64,000 nt of DNA from Anderseniella sp963700895 (GCA_963700895.1 CAVOZI010000016.1:248001-312000), one strand, 5' to 3'. Shown: positions 41,016-53,487, numbered from the stretch's first letter. Numbers and translations: made by a program. Notes: generated by a model from the sequence alone, not told the origin.

Positions 41016-42311
41016 TCAGGGCAAGTTCAACCGAACAGCCACCGAGCGGGCATGTGCTTCCAGGCCCTCGCTGCGGCCCAGCGTCACCGCGTCCGGCCCG
41101 ATGGCCCGCAGCGCCTCGGCGCTGCATTTGAGGATCGACGTGCGCTTCATGAAGTCCAGCACGTTCAGCCCGGAAGAATAGCGCGCACTGCGCGCCGTCG
41201 GCAGCACATGGTTTGGCCCGCCCACATAATCGCCCACCGCTTCGGGCGTGAATGCGCCCAGGAAGATGGCGCCGGCATTGCGCACCTTCGCCGCAATCTC
41301 TTCGGCGTCCTCGCTGACGATCTCCAGGTGCTCCGGCGCCAGCCGGTCGACCAGCGGCACCGCTTCCATCAGCGACGGCACGGTGATGATGCAGCCGAAG
41401 TCGCGCCAGCTGGCGCCGGCGATATCGGCCTTGGGCAGCGTGGCAAGCTGGCTCTCAACCTCCGCCGCCACCTGGTCCGCAAACTCCATGCTGGTGCAGA
41501 TCAGGATCGACTGGGCATTGCTGTCGTGCTCGGCCTGGGCCAGCAGGTCTGCCGCCACCCAGCCGGCGTTCGCCGTGTCGTCGGCCATGATCAGCACTTC
41601 CGACGGCCCGGCGATCATGTCGATGCCGACGGTGCCGAACACCTGCCGCTTGGCGGCCGCCACATAGGCATTGCCCGGTCCGACGATCTTGGCCACCGGT
41701 CTGATGGTTGCGGTGCCATAGGCCAGCGCGGCCACCGCCTGCGCCCCGCCGATGGTGTGGATTTCGCTGACCCCGGCAATGCGTGCTGCCGCGATCACCT
41801 GCGGGTTCACCACGCCATCGGGCGTCGGCACCACCATCACCAGCCGCTCGACGCCGGCAACATTGGCCGGGATGGCGTTCATCAGCACCGATGACGGATA
41901 GGCCGCCAGCCCGCCGGGCACATACAGGCCCGCCGCCTCGACCGCTGTCCAGCGGTGGCCCAGTTCCACGCCCTGGGCGTCGGTATAGCGGTCATTGCCC
42001 GGCACTTGCCGTTCATGGTAGGCGCGGATGCGGCTTGCGGCAGCTTCCAGCGCCACCACCACCTCCGGTTCGCACTTGTCGGCCCAGGCCTGAACGTCCG
42101 CATCGCTCATCCGTGCGCCCGTTTCCGGCAGCTCGAACCGGTCGAACTTCGCCGTGTAGTCGCGCACCGCCGCATCGCCGCGCACCCGCACCTCGGCGAG
42201 GATGGCCGCCACCGCGTCGTTCACGTCGGCCGATTGCTCGCGCTTGTCGCCCAGCAGCCGGCTGAACTCCGCCTCGAAGCCTTGCGATGTCGCATCCAGC
42301 CGCCGCGTCAT
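41016..42311 (-). CDS. hisD: Histidinol dehydrogenase
   Basis: This encodes 431 residues from the ATG at 42309-42311, which overlaps the DUF2948 stop. It has AGLYVPGGLAAYPSSVLMNAIPA, IGGAQAVAALAYGT, KIVGPGNAYV and DMIAGPSEVLI. The zinc and catalytic residues are in LAQAEHDSNAQ, DRLAPEHLEI and VGGPNHVLPT. HisD catalyses the last two steps of histidine synthesis (L-histidinol to L-histidine, NAD-dependent). The frame is intact from end to end. Confidence 0.97.
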   Translation of the reverse strand: MTRRLDATSQGFEAEFSRLLGDKREQSADVNDAVAAILAEVRVRGDAAVRDYTAKFDRFELPETGARMSDADVQAWADKCEPEVVVALEAAASRIRAYHERQVPGNDRYTDAQGVELGHRWTAVEAAGLYVPGGLAAYPSSVLMNAIPANVAGVERLVMVVPTPDGVVNPQVIAAARIAGVSEIHTIGGAQAVAALAYGTATIRPVAKIVGPGNAYVAAAKRQVFGTVGIDMIAGPSEVLIMADDTANAGWVAADLLAQAEHDSNAQSILICTSMEFADQVAAEVESQLATLPKADIAGASWRDFGCIITVPSLMEAVPLVDRLAPEHLEIVSEDAEEIAAKVRNAGAIFLGAFTPEAVGDYVGGPNHVLPTARSARYSSGLNVLDFMKRTSILKCSAEALRAIGPDAVTLGRSEGLEAHARSVAVRLNLP

Positions 42312-42780
42312 GACTGGCCGTCTCCCGTCACTGTCGCCGCCGTCATGGTCGGGCCGGGCCCGGGCCGTCCATTTCGGTCCGAGGTCCGCCATCGCCGCCT
42401 CGATGCATTCCACCTCGGCGCGGATCGTCCCGCCGCCGGCAAAGGTCAGCACGATGGCGCCCTCTGGCGCCGTGGCTGCCGGGTTCAAAGGTGATCGCCA
42501 GCAGCGACAGGATGGCGGTCTTGTCGTCCATGCGGATATTGCTGGCTGCCACGCGCTCGACCCGCGAAAACTGCAGGCCGCAGAGGCGGCGTTCGCCCCG
42601 GTCGCTGCTGCCCGCCACCGACAGGTGGTCGTAGCGGTTGGCGACCAGCGCCAGCTTGCGCTCCCGCTTCAGCCAGCGGATGTCGCCGACCCGCATCACC
42701 GCGTCCTGCAGGTGTGCGGAAACGACCTCGAGGTCGTCGGGGTCAAGAGCAGCTAGCTTCATCGTGGAATTGTCGGTCAT
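42308..42780 (-). CDS. DUF2948 family protein (two frame breaks)
   Basis: MTDNSTMKLAALDPDDLEVVSAHLQDAVMRVGDI, KRERKLALVANRYD and RVAASNIRMDDKTAILSLLAITFEP match DUF2948, an alphaproteobacterial family always near hisD. After ITFEP (about 42484) an extra C shifts the frame. The domain continues as AATAPEGAIVLTFAGGGTIRAEVECIEA...LGPKWTARARPDHDGGDSDG. A second extra base (about 42327) would restore a stop overlapping the hisD start as ATGA. Function unknown. Confidence 0.8.
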
Positions 42781-42829
42781 GCCGTCTGTCGGGTCCTCGC
42801 TCAGTCAGCCGGGACGGCCCAACTGCGCG

Positions 42830-44121
42830 TCAATCGGAAATGCGCGAGATGTCTGCGCCACAGGCGCTGAGCTTTTCTTCCAGCGTTTCGAAGCCGCGGT
42901 CAAGGTGATAGACGCGGTGCAGCGTGCTTTCGCCGCGGGCGGCAAGCGCCGCAATCACCAGCGATACCGAGGCCCGGAGGTCTGTCGCCATCACCTCCGC
43001 GCCATGCAGTTCGCTGACGCCGTGAACGGTGGCCGTGTCGCCGTCCAGCGAGATGCGCGCGCCCAGCCGCGCCAGTTCCTGCACATGCATGAAGCGGTTC
43101 TCGAATATCGTTTCGCGGATCACCGAGGTGCCGCCGGCCATGGTCATCAGCGCCATGAACTGCGCCTGCAGGTCGGTCGGGAAGCCCGGATAGGGCTGTG
43201 TCTCGACACTGACCGGGGTCAGGCCGTTGCCGTTGCGCGCCACCCGGATGCCCTCGTCGCCGGCGCTGATCTTCACCCCGGCGCTGGCCAGGATGTCGAG
43301 CGCGGTTTCAAGGTTGTCGGCGCGTCCGCCGCGCAGCAGCACGTCGCCGCCGGTCATGGCAACCGCCATGGCGTAGGTGCCGGTCTCGATCCGGTCCGCC
43401 AGCACGTCATGGGTGGCGCCATGCAAGGCGCTGACGCCCTCGACGGTCAGGGTCGAGGTGCCGATGCCGCTGATCTTCGCGCCCATCTTCACCAGGCACT
43501 CGGCCACGTCGCACACTTCCGGCTCGCGCGCCGCATTGTCGATGACCGTCTCGCCGCGCGCCAGCGTCGCCGCCATCAGCGCCACGTGGGTTGCGCCGAC
43601 CGAGACCTTCGGAAAACCTGATGTGCGCGCCCTTCAGCCCGCCCGGCGCCCTGGCCACCACGTAGCCCTGGTCGATGTCGATCTCGGCGCCCATCTGCTG
43701 CAGGGCGGCGAGGTACAGGTCAACCGGCCGCGTGCCGATGGCGCAGCCGCCCGGCAGCGATACCCGCGCCTCGTGACAGCGCGCCAGCAGCGGGCCCAGC
43801 ACCCAGAAGCTTGCCCGCATGCGCGACACGAGATGATAGGGCGCGGTGGTGTCGGTGATGTGTCCGGCGGTGAAATTGAACCGTCTCGCCCGACTTGACG
43901 TCCTCGCCGGGGCGCTTGCCGGCAGTGTGCTGGTCAACGCCGTGATTCTGCAGGATGCGCTTCAGCAGCTGCACGTCGGCCAGGCGCGGAATGTTGTTGA
44001 GCGTCAGCGTCTCGCTGGTCAGCAGGCTGGCGATCATCAGCGGCAGGGCGGCATTCTTCGCGCCGGATATGTTGATTTCGCCGTGCAGCTTGTTGCCGCC
44101 GGTGATCCTGATTCGATCCAT
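42830..44121 (-). CDS. murA: UDP-N-acetylglucosamine 1-carboxyvinyltransferase (two frame breaks)
   Basis: The three frame segments together give a complete MurA, first enzyme of peptidoglycan synthesis (PEP transfer to UDP-GlcNAc). Frame one has MDRIRITGGNKLHGEINISGAKNAALPLM, with the conserved Lys/Asn of the start, to SGETV. An extra A near 43882 shifts to FTAGHITDTTAPYHLVSRMRASFWVLGPLLAR and the catalytic Cys loop LPGGCAIGTRP. An extra T near 43611 returns to KVSVGATHVALMAATLA through to RGFETLEEKLSACG. All motifs are present, so the breaks are probably sequence errors in an essential gene. Confidence 0.92.
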
Positions 44122-44271
44122 GATCGCGCTGTTCCCCTACTGTGTCCGCCTGCCCGCATTGATACAGTTTCTGACTGGACCGTGTGCATGGCGCTACTTT
44201 GTGGCGGTTTCATGCACGTTTGAGGCCAGCGGGGCAAGTACGGATATGACGCTGTGGAAAGCCGGCGCGGC

Positions 44272-44439
44272 TCAATCCGGCGGGCACTCCGGTTTCTTCG
44301 CCCTGCCGCTGCCGGTGCTGTCTGCGCCTGTGTCCTTTTCGTCCGGAACGGACCGGCCGGACTGCTTGCGCCGGGCAAGGTTGGCCCGCAGCGCCTCTGC
44401 CAGCCGCTTCTGCCTGTCCTGCTTCGGTTCGTGCGCCAT
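44272..44439 (-). CDS. Small conserved alphaproteobacterial protein
   Basis: This encodes 55 residues from the ATG at 44437-44439: MAHEPKQDRQKRLAEALRANLARRKQSGR followed by a polar tail. The RLAEALRANLxRRKxQ core is a short basic helix found in a small conserved protein next to murA in many alphaproteobacteria. Its role is unknown. It lies 150 bases upstream of murA on the same strand. Confidence 0.65.
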   Translation of the reverse strand: MAHEPKQDRQKRLAEALRANLARRKQSGRSVPDEKDTGADSTGSGRAKKPECPPD

Positions 44440-44607
44440 CGGGTATCCGCAATGGTGAGTTGATGCGGCAATCTTCCATAACTTGCAGGAGCTGATCAAT
44501 CTTGCTTGCAGTGTTCCGGCGGCTGTGGCATTACGCGACCCGTATTTCCGGCCCCGGCTCGCTTCGCCGCCGGCCAATGTTCAGGGAATACAGCCTGGCC
44601 GTGTCGG

Positions 44608-44682
<75 letters not shown>

Positions 44683-44795
44683 GCCAGGCCATCAGGCGGG
44701 CTGGCCATTCCGGCTGCACGCACAGGACCGCGACACCATGCACGGCGGGCAACCGCTCATGGCGACAGGCGGAAGGGGCCGGCAGCAGGGCGAAC

Positions 44796-46301
44796 ATGGC
44801 TGACAGTCTCAGAAGTTCCGCTTCCGCAGCTGCCGCCTCGCGTTCCCGTCAGGCCATCGACCTGCCCAGGGTGTTCTTCACCATCGGCATGATGCTGCTG
44901 GTGCTCACTGTCTTCATGTTTCCGCCCGCCATCACCGACATCGTCGCCGACAACGACGACTGGACGGTGTTTGCCGCCTCCGCCTTCGCCACCGGGTTTC
45001 TCGGCCTCATGCTGGTGCTGGTCAGCCGCGGCGCCTGGTCGGACCAGGTGTCGCTGAAGGAAGGCTTCGTGCTCACGGTGCTCAGCTGGATCGTGCTGTG
45101 CGTCATGGCGTCGATCCCGTTCATGTTCATCGGCCGCGACGCATCGGTGGCCAATGCGCTGTTCGAGGCGGTTTCGGGCCTCACCGCCACCGGGGCGACG
45201 GTGCTGACCGGCCTCGACTACCTGCCGCCCGGCATGCTGTTGTGGCGCTCCATCCTGCAGTGGATCGGCGGCGTCGGCATCGTCGTCATGGCGCTGGTCA
45301 TGCTGCCGTTCCTGCGGGTGGGCGGCATGCAGCTGTTCCGCACCGAGAATTCCGACCGCTCCGACAAGTTCATGCCGCGCGTCGGCGAGGTGATCAGCCT
45401 GATCGCTGTCACCTATCTCTGCCTCACCGTGGCGTGCGGCATTGCCTACTACTGGGCGGGCATGACCGCCTTCGACGCGCTCAACCACGCCATGACCACC
45501 GTCTCCACGGCCGGCTTCTCCACCCACGACAAGTCGTTCGGCCACTTCGAGGAAAAGGCCATCCACTGGATCGCCATCGTGTTCATGCTGGGCTCGTGCA
45601 TGCCGCTGGTGCTGTACATCAAGATGGTGCGCTCGCGCTCGCTGGCGGTGTGGAACGACGCCCAGGTGCGCGGCTTCCTGCAGATCGCCGGTCTTGCCGT
45701 GTTCACCGTCACGCTGTGGTACTATGTCCGCCACGACGAACCGTTCTGGGACGTGCTGCGCGTGGTGATGTTCAACGTGGTGTCGATCGTGTCCACCACC
45801 GGCTATGCGCTGGGCGACTACACCGACTGGGGCCCCGGCATCATGGGCCTGTTCTTCGCGCTGATGTTCCTCGGCGGCTGCACCGGCTCGACCACCGGCG
45901 GCCTCAAGACCTTCCGCCTGCAGGTGATGATGATGACCGCCTCGGGCTACCTGCGCCAGCTGATGAGCCCCAACCGCATCGTCGTGCTCAACTTCAACAA
46001 TTCCCGCATCACCAACGACATCGCCACCTCGGTGCTGGCCTATGTCACGGTGATGTTCCTGTCGGTGATGGTGTTCACCATCGCCCTGTCGTTCTTCAAC
46101 CTCGACCTGGTGACGGCCCTGTCCGGCGCCACCGCCGCAATCACCAATGTCGGCCCGGGCCTGGGCGACATCGTCGGCCCTGCCGGCACCTACGCCAACC
46201 TCGACCCCGGCGCCAAGTTCCTGCTCACCATCGCCATGCTGCTCGGCCGGCTGGAGTTCTTCACCGTCCTCGTGGTGCTCAGCCGCTCGTTCTGGCGGTA
46301 G
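44796..46301 (+). CDS. trkH: TrkH-type potassium uptake protein
   Basis: This encodes 501 residues from the ATG at 44796; the longer open frame upstream includes the tRNA and is not used. It is a polytopic membrane protein with four pore loops, each carrying the selectivity Gly: SGLTATGATVL, TTVSTAGFSTH, SIVSTTGYAL and AAITNVGPGLG. SILQWIGGVGIVVMAL and FLGGCTGSTTGGLKTFR are also typical of TrkH/KtrB. It forms the ion path of the Trk potassium uptake system together with TrkA, which is not in the window. The frame is intact. Confidence 0.95.
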   Translation: MADSLRSSASAAAASRSRQAIDLPRVFFTIGMMLLVLTVFMFPPAITDIVADNDDWTVFAASAFATGFLGLMLVLVSRGAWSDQVSLKEGFVLTVLSWIVLCVMASIPFMFIGRDASVANALFEAVSGLTATGATVLTGLDYLPPGMLLWRSILQWIGGVGIVVMALVMLPFLRVGGMQLFRTENSDRSDKFMPRVGEVISLIAVTYLCLTVACGIAYYWAGMTAFDALNHAMTTVSTAGFSTHDKSFGHFEEKAIHWIAIVFMLGSCMPLVLYIKMVRSRSLAVWNDAQVRGFLQIAGLAVFTVTLWYYVRHDEPFWDVLRVVMFNVVSIVSTTGYALGDYTDWGPGIMGLFFALMFLGGCTGSTTGGLKTFRLQVMMMTASGYLRQLMSPNRIVVLNFNNSRITNDIATSVLAYVTVMFLSVMVFTIALSFFNLDLVTALSGATAAITNVGPGLGDIVGPAGTYANLDPGAKFLLTIAMLLGRLEFFTVLVVLSRSFWR

Positions 46302-46579
46302 GGGGCTTTAGAACTCGTGATCGCCCGTTATGCGGACATTGCTGACATGCTTTCCAAATGGCGGATGTCCGCTTGTGCCCCGACTTGGACATGACGTTGC
46401 AGCGAAGTTAACGGCAGAGCTGAGCCCACTCCCTGCGGCAAGCCGTCGAAAGGCAAGCTAGCGGCAATACTGATCAAACAGGCTCGCGCGCTGGACATCA
46501 CGGAGCCAATCGCCGGTTACATAGCGTCAATCGACAGCATCGCATAGCTTCTTCGCTTCGGGCACAGGCTGGTAACGGC
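46302..46579. other. Intergenic region with repeat
   Basis: This holds an inverted GCGGACAT/ATGTCCGC pair (about 46333 and 46366) followed by GTGCCCC, a degenerate relative of the dispersed hairpin repeat found in the left part. No gene is seen. Confidence 0.4.
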
Positions 46580-47884
46580 TCAAAGCACTTTCGACACTTC
46601 GGATGCGATAGCCAGCAGGCGCGCATCCGATTGTGCCGCTGCGCAAAGCTGCAGACCGATCGGCAGGCTGCCAGCGGGCCTCGTCAACGGGAGGCTGATT
46701 GCACAAAGATCAAGACAGTTCGCAACGCGAGTATAGCGTGACATCGGGATCTGGCTCTCATCGACCTCTGACAATGCCGTTGCGCAAATCGGGGTTCCGG
46801 GCAATGCAAGCAGGTCGAAACCGGCGAATGTCTCAACGAATGATCGCCGGACTTCGGACAACTCCTTGAGTAGTTCGACATATTGGGCCGGTTGAATGTT
46901 CCGGCCCTTCAGGACACGTTCGCGAACGTAAGGATCCAGCGGTGTCGATGGCTCGTCAACCAGCTTGGCCAGGTGCCGGTAGGCTTCGAACGCGACGATA
47001 TCACCGTTCAACCTCTGGAAGCCGACAAAGGACAAAGGCAGGGAAATCACCTCCACATGCGCACCCAGTTCGCGCAGGCGCACGAGGACCGCTTCGTATG
47101 CGTTGGCGACTTCGTCCGAAATCGGCGCAAGGGCATCGCTGCTGACCACAGCTATCCGGAGACCATGGATGGGAACCTGGGCATGGGAGAGGTCGATGCC
47201 GGCCAGGACCTCGGTCAGCACGCGCGCTTCGTCAACGCTGCTGGTGATTGGGCCAAGCGTATCGAAAGTCGGTCCAAGCGGTGCAACGCCGTCGGTCGGG
47301 ATCAATCCGTAAGTTGGCTTGAAGCCAACAACACCGCAAAGACTGGCCGGAATCCGGATTGACCCGCCGGTATCGCTGCCAATGGCCACGGGCGCCAAGC
47401 CCGCCGCAACCGCAACGGCCGATCCGCTACTGGAGCCACCCGGTACACGATGAACAGCACGATCAGCCGGATTCCATGGGGTTCCCCTGGCGTGGTTGGT
47501 GCCCCAGCCTCCTATGGCAAACTCGACCATGTGGGTGGTGCCGAGAATGATTGCTCCCGCCTCTTCCAGGCGCTTGAGCGCCGGAGCAGTTTGCATCGAA
47601 ACCGACGTCGCATATGCCAGCGACCCGAATGCCGTTGGAACGCCCTCAATATCCGCCAGTTCCTTCACGAGCACCGGCAATCCGTGCAGTCGCTTGCGCA
47701 CCTGACCTTCCAGCAATGACTGATCGAGCTCCGCGGCACGCTTAAGCGCATTATCTGCGAAAAGCAACGATAAGGCATGCAGACGGTCATTCTCCTCGGC
47801 AATCCTTGCAAGTGAGGCCTCGACTTGCTCCACCGCAGTGCTCTGGCATGACCCGGACTGAACTTCGCAGATATTCTGTCTCAT
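46580..47884 (-). CDS. Amidase (amidase-signature family)
   Basis: This intact 434-residue member of the amidase-signature family has the Ser-cisSer-Lys triad. Lys is in LPVLVKELADIEG, the cis-Ser in VPGGSSSGSAVAVAAG, and the nucleophile Ser in IGSDTGGSIRIPASLCGVVGFKPTYG. LALPGTPICATAL marks the C-terminal core. The substrate cannot be named; members hydrolyse simple amides, peptide amides or urea derivatives. It is a single gene between TrkH and the AsmA-MoaE-nuclease operon, with clean frame and a repeat on one side, and may be an insertion into the core. Confidence 0.9.
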   Translation of the reverse strand: MRQNICEVQSGSCQSTAVEQVEASLARIAEENDRLHALSLLFADNALKRAAELDQSLLEGQVRKRLHGLPVLVKELADIEGVPTAFGSLAYATSVSMQTAPALKRLEEAGAIILGTTHMVEFAIGGWGTNHARGTPWNPADRAVHRVPGGSSSGSAVAVAAGLAPVAIGSDTGGSIRIPASLCGVVGFKPTYGLIPTDGVAPLGPTFDTLGPITSSVDEARVLTEVLAGIDLSHAQVPIHGLRIAVVSSDALAPISDEVANAYEAVLVRLRELGAHVEVISLPLSFVGFQRLNGDIVAFEAYRHLAKLVDEPSTPLDPYVRERVLKGRNIQPAQYVELLKELSEVRRSFVETFAGFDLLALPGTPICATALSEVDESQIPMSRYTRVANCLDLCAISLPLTRPAGSLPIGLQLCAAAQSDARLLAIASEVSKVL

Positions 47885-48192
47885 GCTGCTTCCCTCGATT
47901 TGCCTGCCAGGCTACGCAACTGCGAGGCTGCATGTCTTGTCAAGTCTATCGGAGTCATCGACGCAATTAGCCTTGTTTGCTGGTATTGGCCGTCTCTTCT
48001 CTATGCCGGCATTCATCTTGACCGTGGCTCTGGCAGTTTCGCCAGTTCCACTGGCTGTCTTCTTTTTGTGAAGGCACGTACTGCCGTCCTGGCGAACCAA
48101 GTCAGCAAGCTGCATTTCCGCTTTGGGCTCCCTGCGGGCATTGACATTGGTTCGCCGAGGGGGCGTCACGCCACCAGCAGCCCGCCAACCCC
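47885..48192. other. Intergenic region
   Basis: I see no gene, RNA or hairpin that I can support in these 300 bases. The short frames present lack ribosome sites and family resemblance. Confidence 0.45.
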
Positions 48193-48761
48193 TCAATCCC
48201 CCGCCGCATCGCCGAGGTTGATCCGGCGCCACAGTTCCAGGCTGCTCGAACGTACCCTGCCAGATGCCGCGCCGGGCGGCCTTGCGCCGCCACTTCGTCG
48301 CGCACATAGCGGTGCTCGTGCTGCCGGTAGGCCAGCGCCCAGCCGTCCGCAACCATCTGCCGGTTCAGCTCGCTCTCGCCCGCCGTGCACACGGCCACCG
48401 TGCGGCCATAGCGGTCCACATCCACCGTCCGGCAGGTCACGTCCTTGCCGCCAATCAGCTTGCGCAAGTGATCGCGCGCCCGGCGGCCGCAGGGGTAGGC
48501 CTGCCCGCCCGCGTCCTGGCAGGTCTGGTTGAGCTCCGGCGCGTCGATGCCATGCAGCCGGATGTCCTCGCCGCCCGCCTTGGGCCTGAGGCTGTCGCCG
48601 TCCACCACGATCATGTTGCCGCTGACATTGCCGCCCGGCACCAGGTCCAGCCCATAGAGAATGACGCCGGTGAGGCCGATGACGGTCAGCGCATCGAGTG
48701 CTATGCGCCATTTCGGCCGGGCAGGGGCAGCCGACCACCGCCGGCGGCGCTGGCGGCTCAT
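48193..48761 (-). CDS. Thermonuclease-like (SNase) protein (two frame breaks)
   Basis: It starts at the ATG at 48759-48761 overlapping the MoaE stop as ATGA. A membrane anchor (ALTVIGLTGVILYGLDLV) precedes an SNase domain: VVDGDSLRPKAGG, IRLHGIDAPELNQTC, GGKDVTCRTVDVDRYGRTVAVC, LNRQMVADGWALAYRQHEHRYV. Near 48297 and 48240 single extra bases shift the frame; corrected, the end reads KAARRGIWQGTFEQP then ELWRRINLGDAAGD. The conserved Asp and Arg residues of the nuclease site are present. It is probably an exported or membrane-anchored nuclease. Confidence 0.75.
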
Positions 48762-49222
48762 GCGCCGGTCTTGCTCCAGCGCGCGGCGGCCTTGTCGTCG
48801 GTTTCGCGCGCATCGACCCACTTGGCGTTGTCGCCCGTGCCGTCTTCTTCAAGCTTCCAGAACGGCGCCTTCGTCTTCAGGCAGTCCATCAGGAACTGGC
48901 ACGCCTCGAAGGCGGCCTCGCGGTGGGCCGAGCAGGTGATCACCAGCACGATGTCCTCGCCCGGCTCCATCCGTCCGTAGCGGTGTACTATCAGGCTGGC
49001 GTCCAGCGGCCAGCGCGCACAGGCCTCGCGCTCGATGGCCTCGAGCGCCTTTTCGGTCATGCCCGGATAATGCTCCAGCGTCATCGCCGACACCTGCTCG
49101 TCAAGGTTCAGGTCGCGCACCGAGCCGAGGAAGATCGCCGTGCCGCCGATGGCGTGGTTGCCGGCGCGCAGTGCGGCAAGTTCGTCCGCAAGGTCGAAGG
49201 GCTGTTCCTGCACCCGGATCAA
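48758..49222 (-). CDS. moaE: Molybdopterin synthase large subunit
   Basis: This encodes 154 residues from a TTG at 49220-49222 after GAGGAG. Conserved blocks are GGTAIFLGSVRD, MTLEHYPGMTEKALEAIE, IVHRYGRMEPGEDIVLVITCSAHREAAFEAC and the active-site KTKAPFWKLE with both lysines. MoaE with MoaD converts cPMP to molybdopterin for molybdenum enzymes. MoaD is not adjacent. It lies in an operon after the AsmA-like gene and before the SNase gene. Confidence 0.93.
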   Translation of the reverse strand: MIRVQEQPFDLADELAALRAGNHAIGGTAIFLGSVRDLNLDEQVSAMTLEHYPGMTEKALEAIEREACARWPLDASLIVHRYGRMEPGEDIVLVITCSAHREAAFEACQFLMDCLKTKAPFWKLEEDGTGDNAKWVDARETDDKAAARWSKTGA

Positions 49223-49241
49223 GCTGTGCGTCTCCTCGCGT

Positions 49242-51207
49242 TCAGTCCTGCTGCTTGAGCAGGTTGTTGAGCAGGTCCTCGGCCTGCCGCGCGCCGTCCT
49301 TGCCAAGCAGCTTCTCGGCCTCGCCGCGCAGCGTCTCGCCGGCTGCCTCTACATTTACGCCAAGCTTGCCCAGCGTGTCGAACGCCGATTGCGGATCGTC
49401 CAGAATGCCCTCCACGTCCGGATAGATCTTCGGCGCGGCCCACGGCCCGGAAATGATCACCGGCACCGGCAGCGTGGTCATCCCGGCGCCTGCCGCCAGC
49501 GCGGCCTTCGGCGACACCTTGAAGTCCAGCCGCCGCCGCAGCAGGTCGGCCTGGCCCGCGCCGGTCACCTCGTACCCCGGCCCCCGCGCCACCAGTGTCT
49601 CGGTGGCGGCAATGCCGTCGTTGATGACGAAGCTGGCGCCCAGTTCATCCAGCCTTGTGCTGCCATTGCCAGAGCTTGCCGACCAGCCGTCGAGTATCGA
49701 GCCCTGGACCGCGCCCGTCATGGCGGCGATGTCGATGCCCTCGACCGCGCCGTCGCGCAACTGGATCTGCGCGGTGCCGGCCAGCGTTGACACCATCTCG
49801 CGCTGCGAGCCGCCCGTGGCGCTGACGTCCAGCGCCACGTCCGCCGCGCCGCTGATCGCCGTGATGCCGGCAAGGCCCGTGAACAACGCTCGCGCTTCCA
49901 CGCCCGTGGCGTTCAGTGTGCCGGCCAGGCGGGGCAGGTTCTGGCTGCCGTCGATCTCCACGCTGCCGCTGGCCTTGGTGCCATACAGACCCAGTTCGTT
50001 CAGCGTGGCGGTCAGCTTGCCGTTGTCGAGCATGGCGTCGATGGAGGCATCCTTGAAACTGAGCTTGCGGTAGACGACCTCGCCCACCCGCAGCCGCAGC
50101 GTGGCGTCTGCCAGGTCAAGCCCGGCGAAGCTGACCGGCGCATCGCTCCAGCTGGCGGCAGGCTGGGTCCGCGCCCGTCTGAGACGCCTGTGGCTGGCGG
50201 CGGCGCATAGATGTCGAGGTTCGAGCCGGTTGACGCCGAGGCTCGCCTCCACCCGCGGCCGGCTGCCGCTGGTGATCACCCGCACCAGCCCGTTGGCCGA
50301 TGCGCCGTCCATGCTGAGCCTTGCGTCCTCGAGGCTCACCCGCCCTCCGGCAATGGCCAGCGCGCCGCTCACCGACAGGTCCTTCAGGCCGGGTCCGTCT
50401 GCGGTGTCCCAGCCGGCCCATCCGGCCAGCTTGCGCAGGTCCGGCGACGAGGCGCTGACCTGCCCGGCAAGGTCGAAACCGCCGGCCAGCCGCGCCCGGC
50501 CCGAGATGGCGGCTTCCAGCAGCCGCGCCTGCAGCGCCAGTTCCACCGGCGAGCCTGCCGCCGCAAGCCGGGCCGGGTCCAGCACGAACAGCTTCAGGTT
50601 GACCAGGTCGTCGTTCCAGCGCAGCGAACCATCGGCCTTGAACGGCTTGCCATTGAGCGGCAGGTCGATGCGGGCATTGATGCTGGCGGCGCTGAAGGTG
50701 GTGCCGGAGCGTTCGTCGCTGAAGCTGAGGCTGCCATCGACGATGCGGACCGGCGCAACGCTTGCCACGGCCGGCGATGTACCGCCGCCGCCGCTGCCCG
50801 ACCCGGATGCGCCGGCGTCGTCCGGCAGCGCCCAGTTGGCGCGGCCGTCCGCGTCGATGGCCAGCGTGACGCGTGGGCGCACCAGCGTGATCTCGCGCAC
50901 CTCGGTGCCGCGGCTGAAGAACTGCCAGAGCGAAATCTTCGCCTCGATCCGCTCCATCGAAACGGTGGTGCCGTCGAACATGCCTTGCGGGTTGGACAGC
51001 GTCGCCCCTTCCACCGTCACGGCCGGTTGCGGGAAACAGCGCCACCGATGGCGGCTTCAGCAGCGTCAGCGTGCGGCCGGTGTGGCGGGCCACCGCCTGC
51101 TGCAATTGCGCGGTGATGAACTCGCCGCCCAGCATGTACGGCAGGCTGGCGACCGCTGCCGCCAGCAGCAGCACCAGTCCCAGCGCGGTCATGACGAGAT
51201 ATCTCAT
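49242..51207 (-). CDS. AsmA family protein (several frame breaks)
   Basis: It starts at the ATG at 51205-51207 with a membrane segment (MTALGLVLLLAAAVASLPYML) and the AsmA-type LQQAVARHTGRTLTLLKPPSVALFP. An extra base near 51030 moves to the frame VTVEGATLSNPQGMFDGTTVSMERIEAK, which runs to the end: FSRGTEVREITLVRPRVTL, VEIDGSQNLPRLAGTLNATGVEARAL, and LRDGAVEGIDIAAM. Between about 50090 and 50225 the sequence passes through another frame (NLDIYAPPPATGVSDGRG) and returns. AsmA-like proteins span the periplasm and are linked to lipid transport and outer-membrane assembly. Total length is about 655 residues. Confidence 0.8.
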
Positions 51208-51230
51208 GGGGCCATCCTTACCTGATTCTG

Positions 51231-51274
51231 TGCCGCCGGTGGCGGTTTGCAGAATGCCGCCGGTGGCGGTTTGC
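51231..51274. repeat. Short tandem repeat, 20 bp x 2
   Basis: Two exact 20-base copies (51231-51250 and 51255-51274) each contain the small palindrome CCGCC-GGT-GGCGG followed by TTTGC. They lie in the divergent region between the AsmA-like gene and the acetoacetyl-CoA synthetase gene. Confidence 0.6.
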
Positions 51275-51399
51275 CGATGCCCCTAGCCGGCTTTGAAAAC
51301 ACTGAAAAAGTGTCAGAAAATTGGTTGGCGGCAATCAAGCCGCGCCTTATGGTGGCGCCCTGTCCGCCAACATTTGCCGCCGTCACAGGGCCAGACAAG

Positions 51400-53357
<1,958 letters not shown>

Positions 53358-53361
<4 letters not shown>

Positions 53362-53477
53362 TCCAGGAAAAGTGGGAACCGGTTTTCCGTCCGGATTAGC
53401 GACGAAAAGAACTAATCCAGGAAAAGCATGTGCCCGGCTTGAACGGGTATGGGAACCGGTTTTCCGTCCGGGTCAGC
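53358..53477. repeat. Rhizobial-type palindromic repeat, two tandem copies
   Basis: Unit 1 (53358-53398) has nested arms CTAATCC/GGATTAG and GGAAAA/TTTTCC around GGGAACCGG. Unit 2 (53412-53477) repeats CTAATCCAGGAAAAG and GGGAACCGGTTTTCCGTCCG with an insert. The GGGAACCGGTTTTCC core is characteristic of intergenic palindromes in Rhizobiales. It overlaps the stop codon of the synthetase gene and reaches the 3' end of the convergent kinase gene. Confidence 0.7.
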
Positions 53478-53487
53478 GGCGGAAGAA

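Noticed and set aside
40377..41894. Long plus-strand frame (505 residues) across the hisD region
   Set aside because: It is the mirror of hisD and UPF0262, both certain on the minus strand, and no domain is recognisable in it.
45098..46345. 415-residue plus-strand frame overlapping trkH
   Set aside because: It is rich in His/Arg/Gly in the way typical of out-of-frame reading of GC-rich genes; trkH in the other frame is complete.
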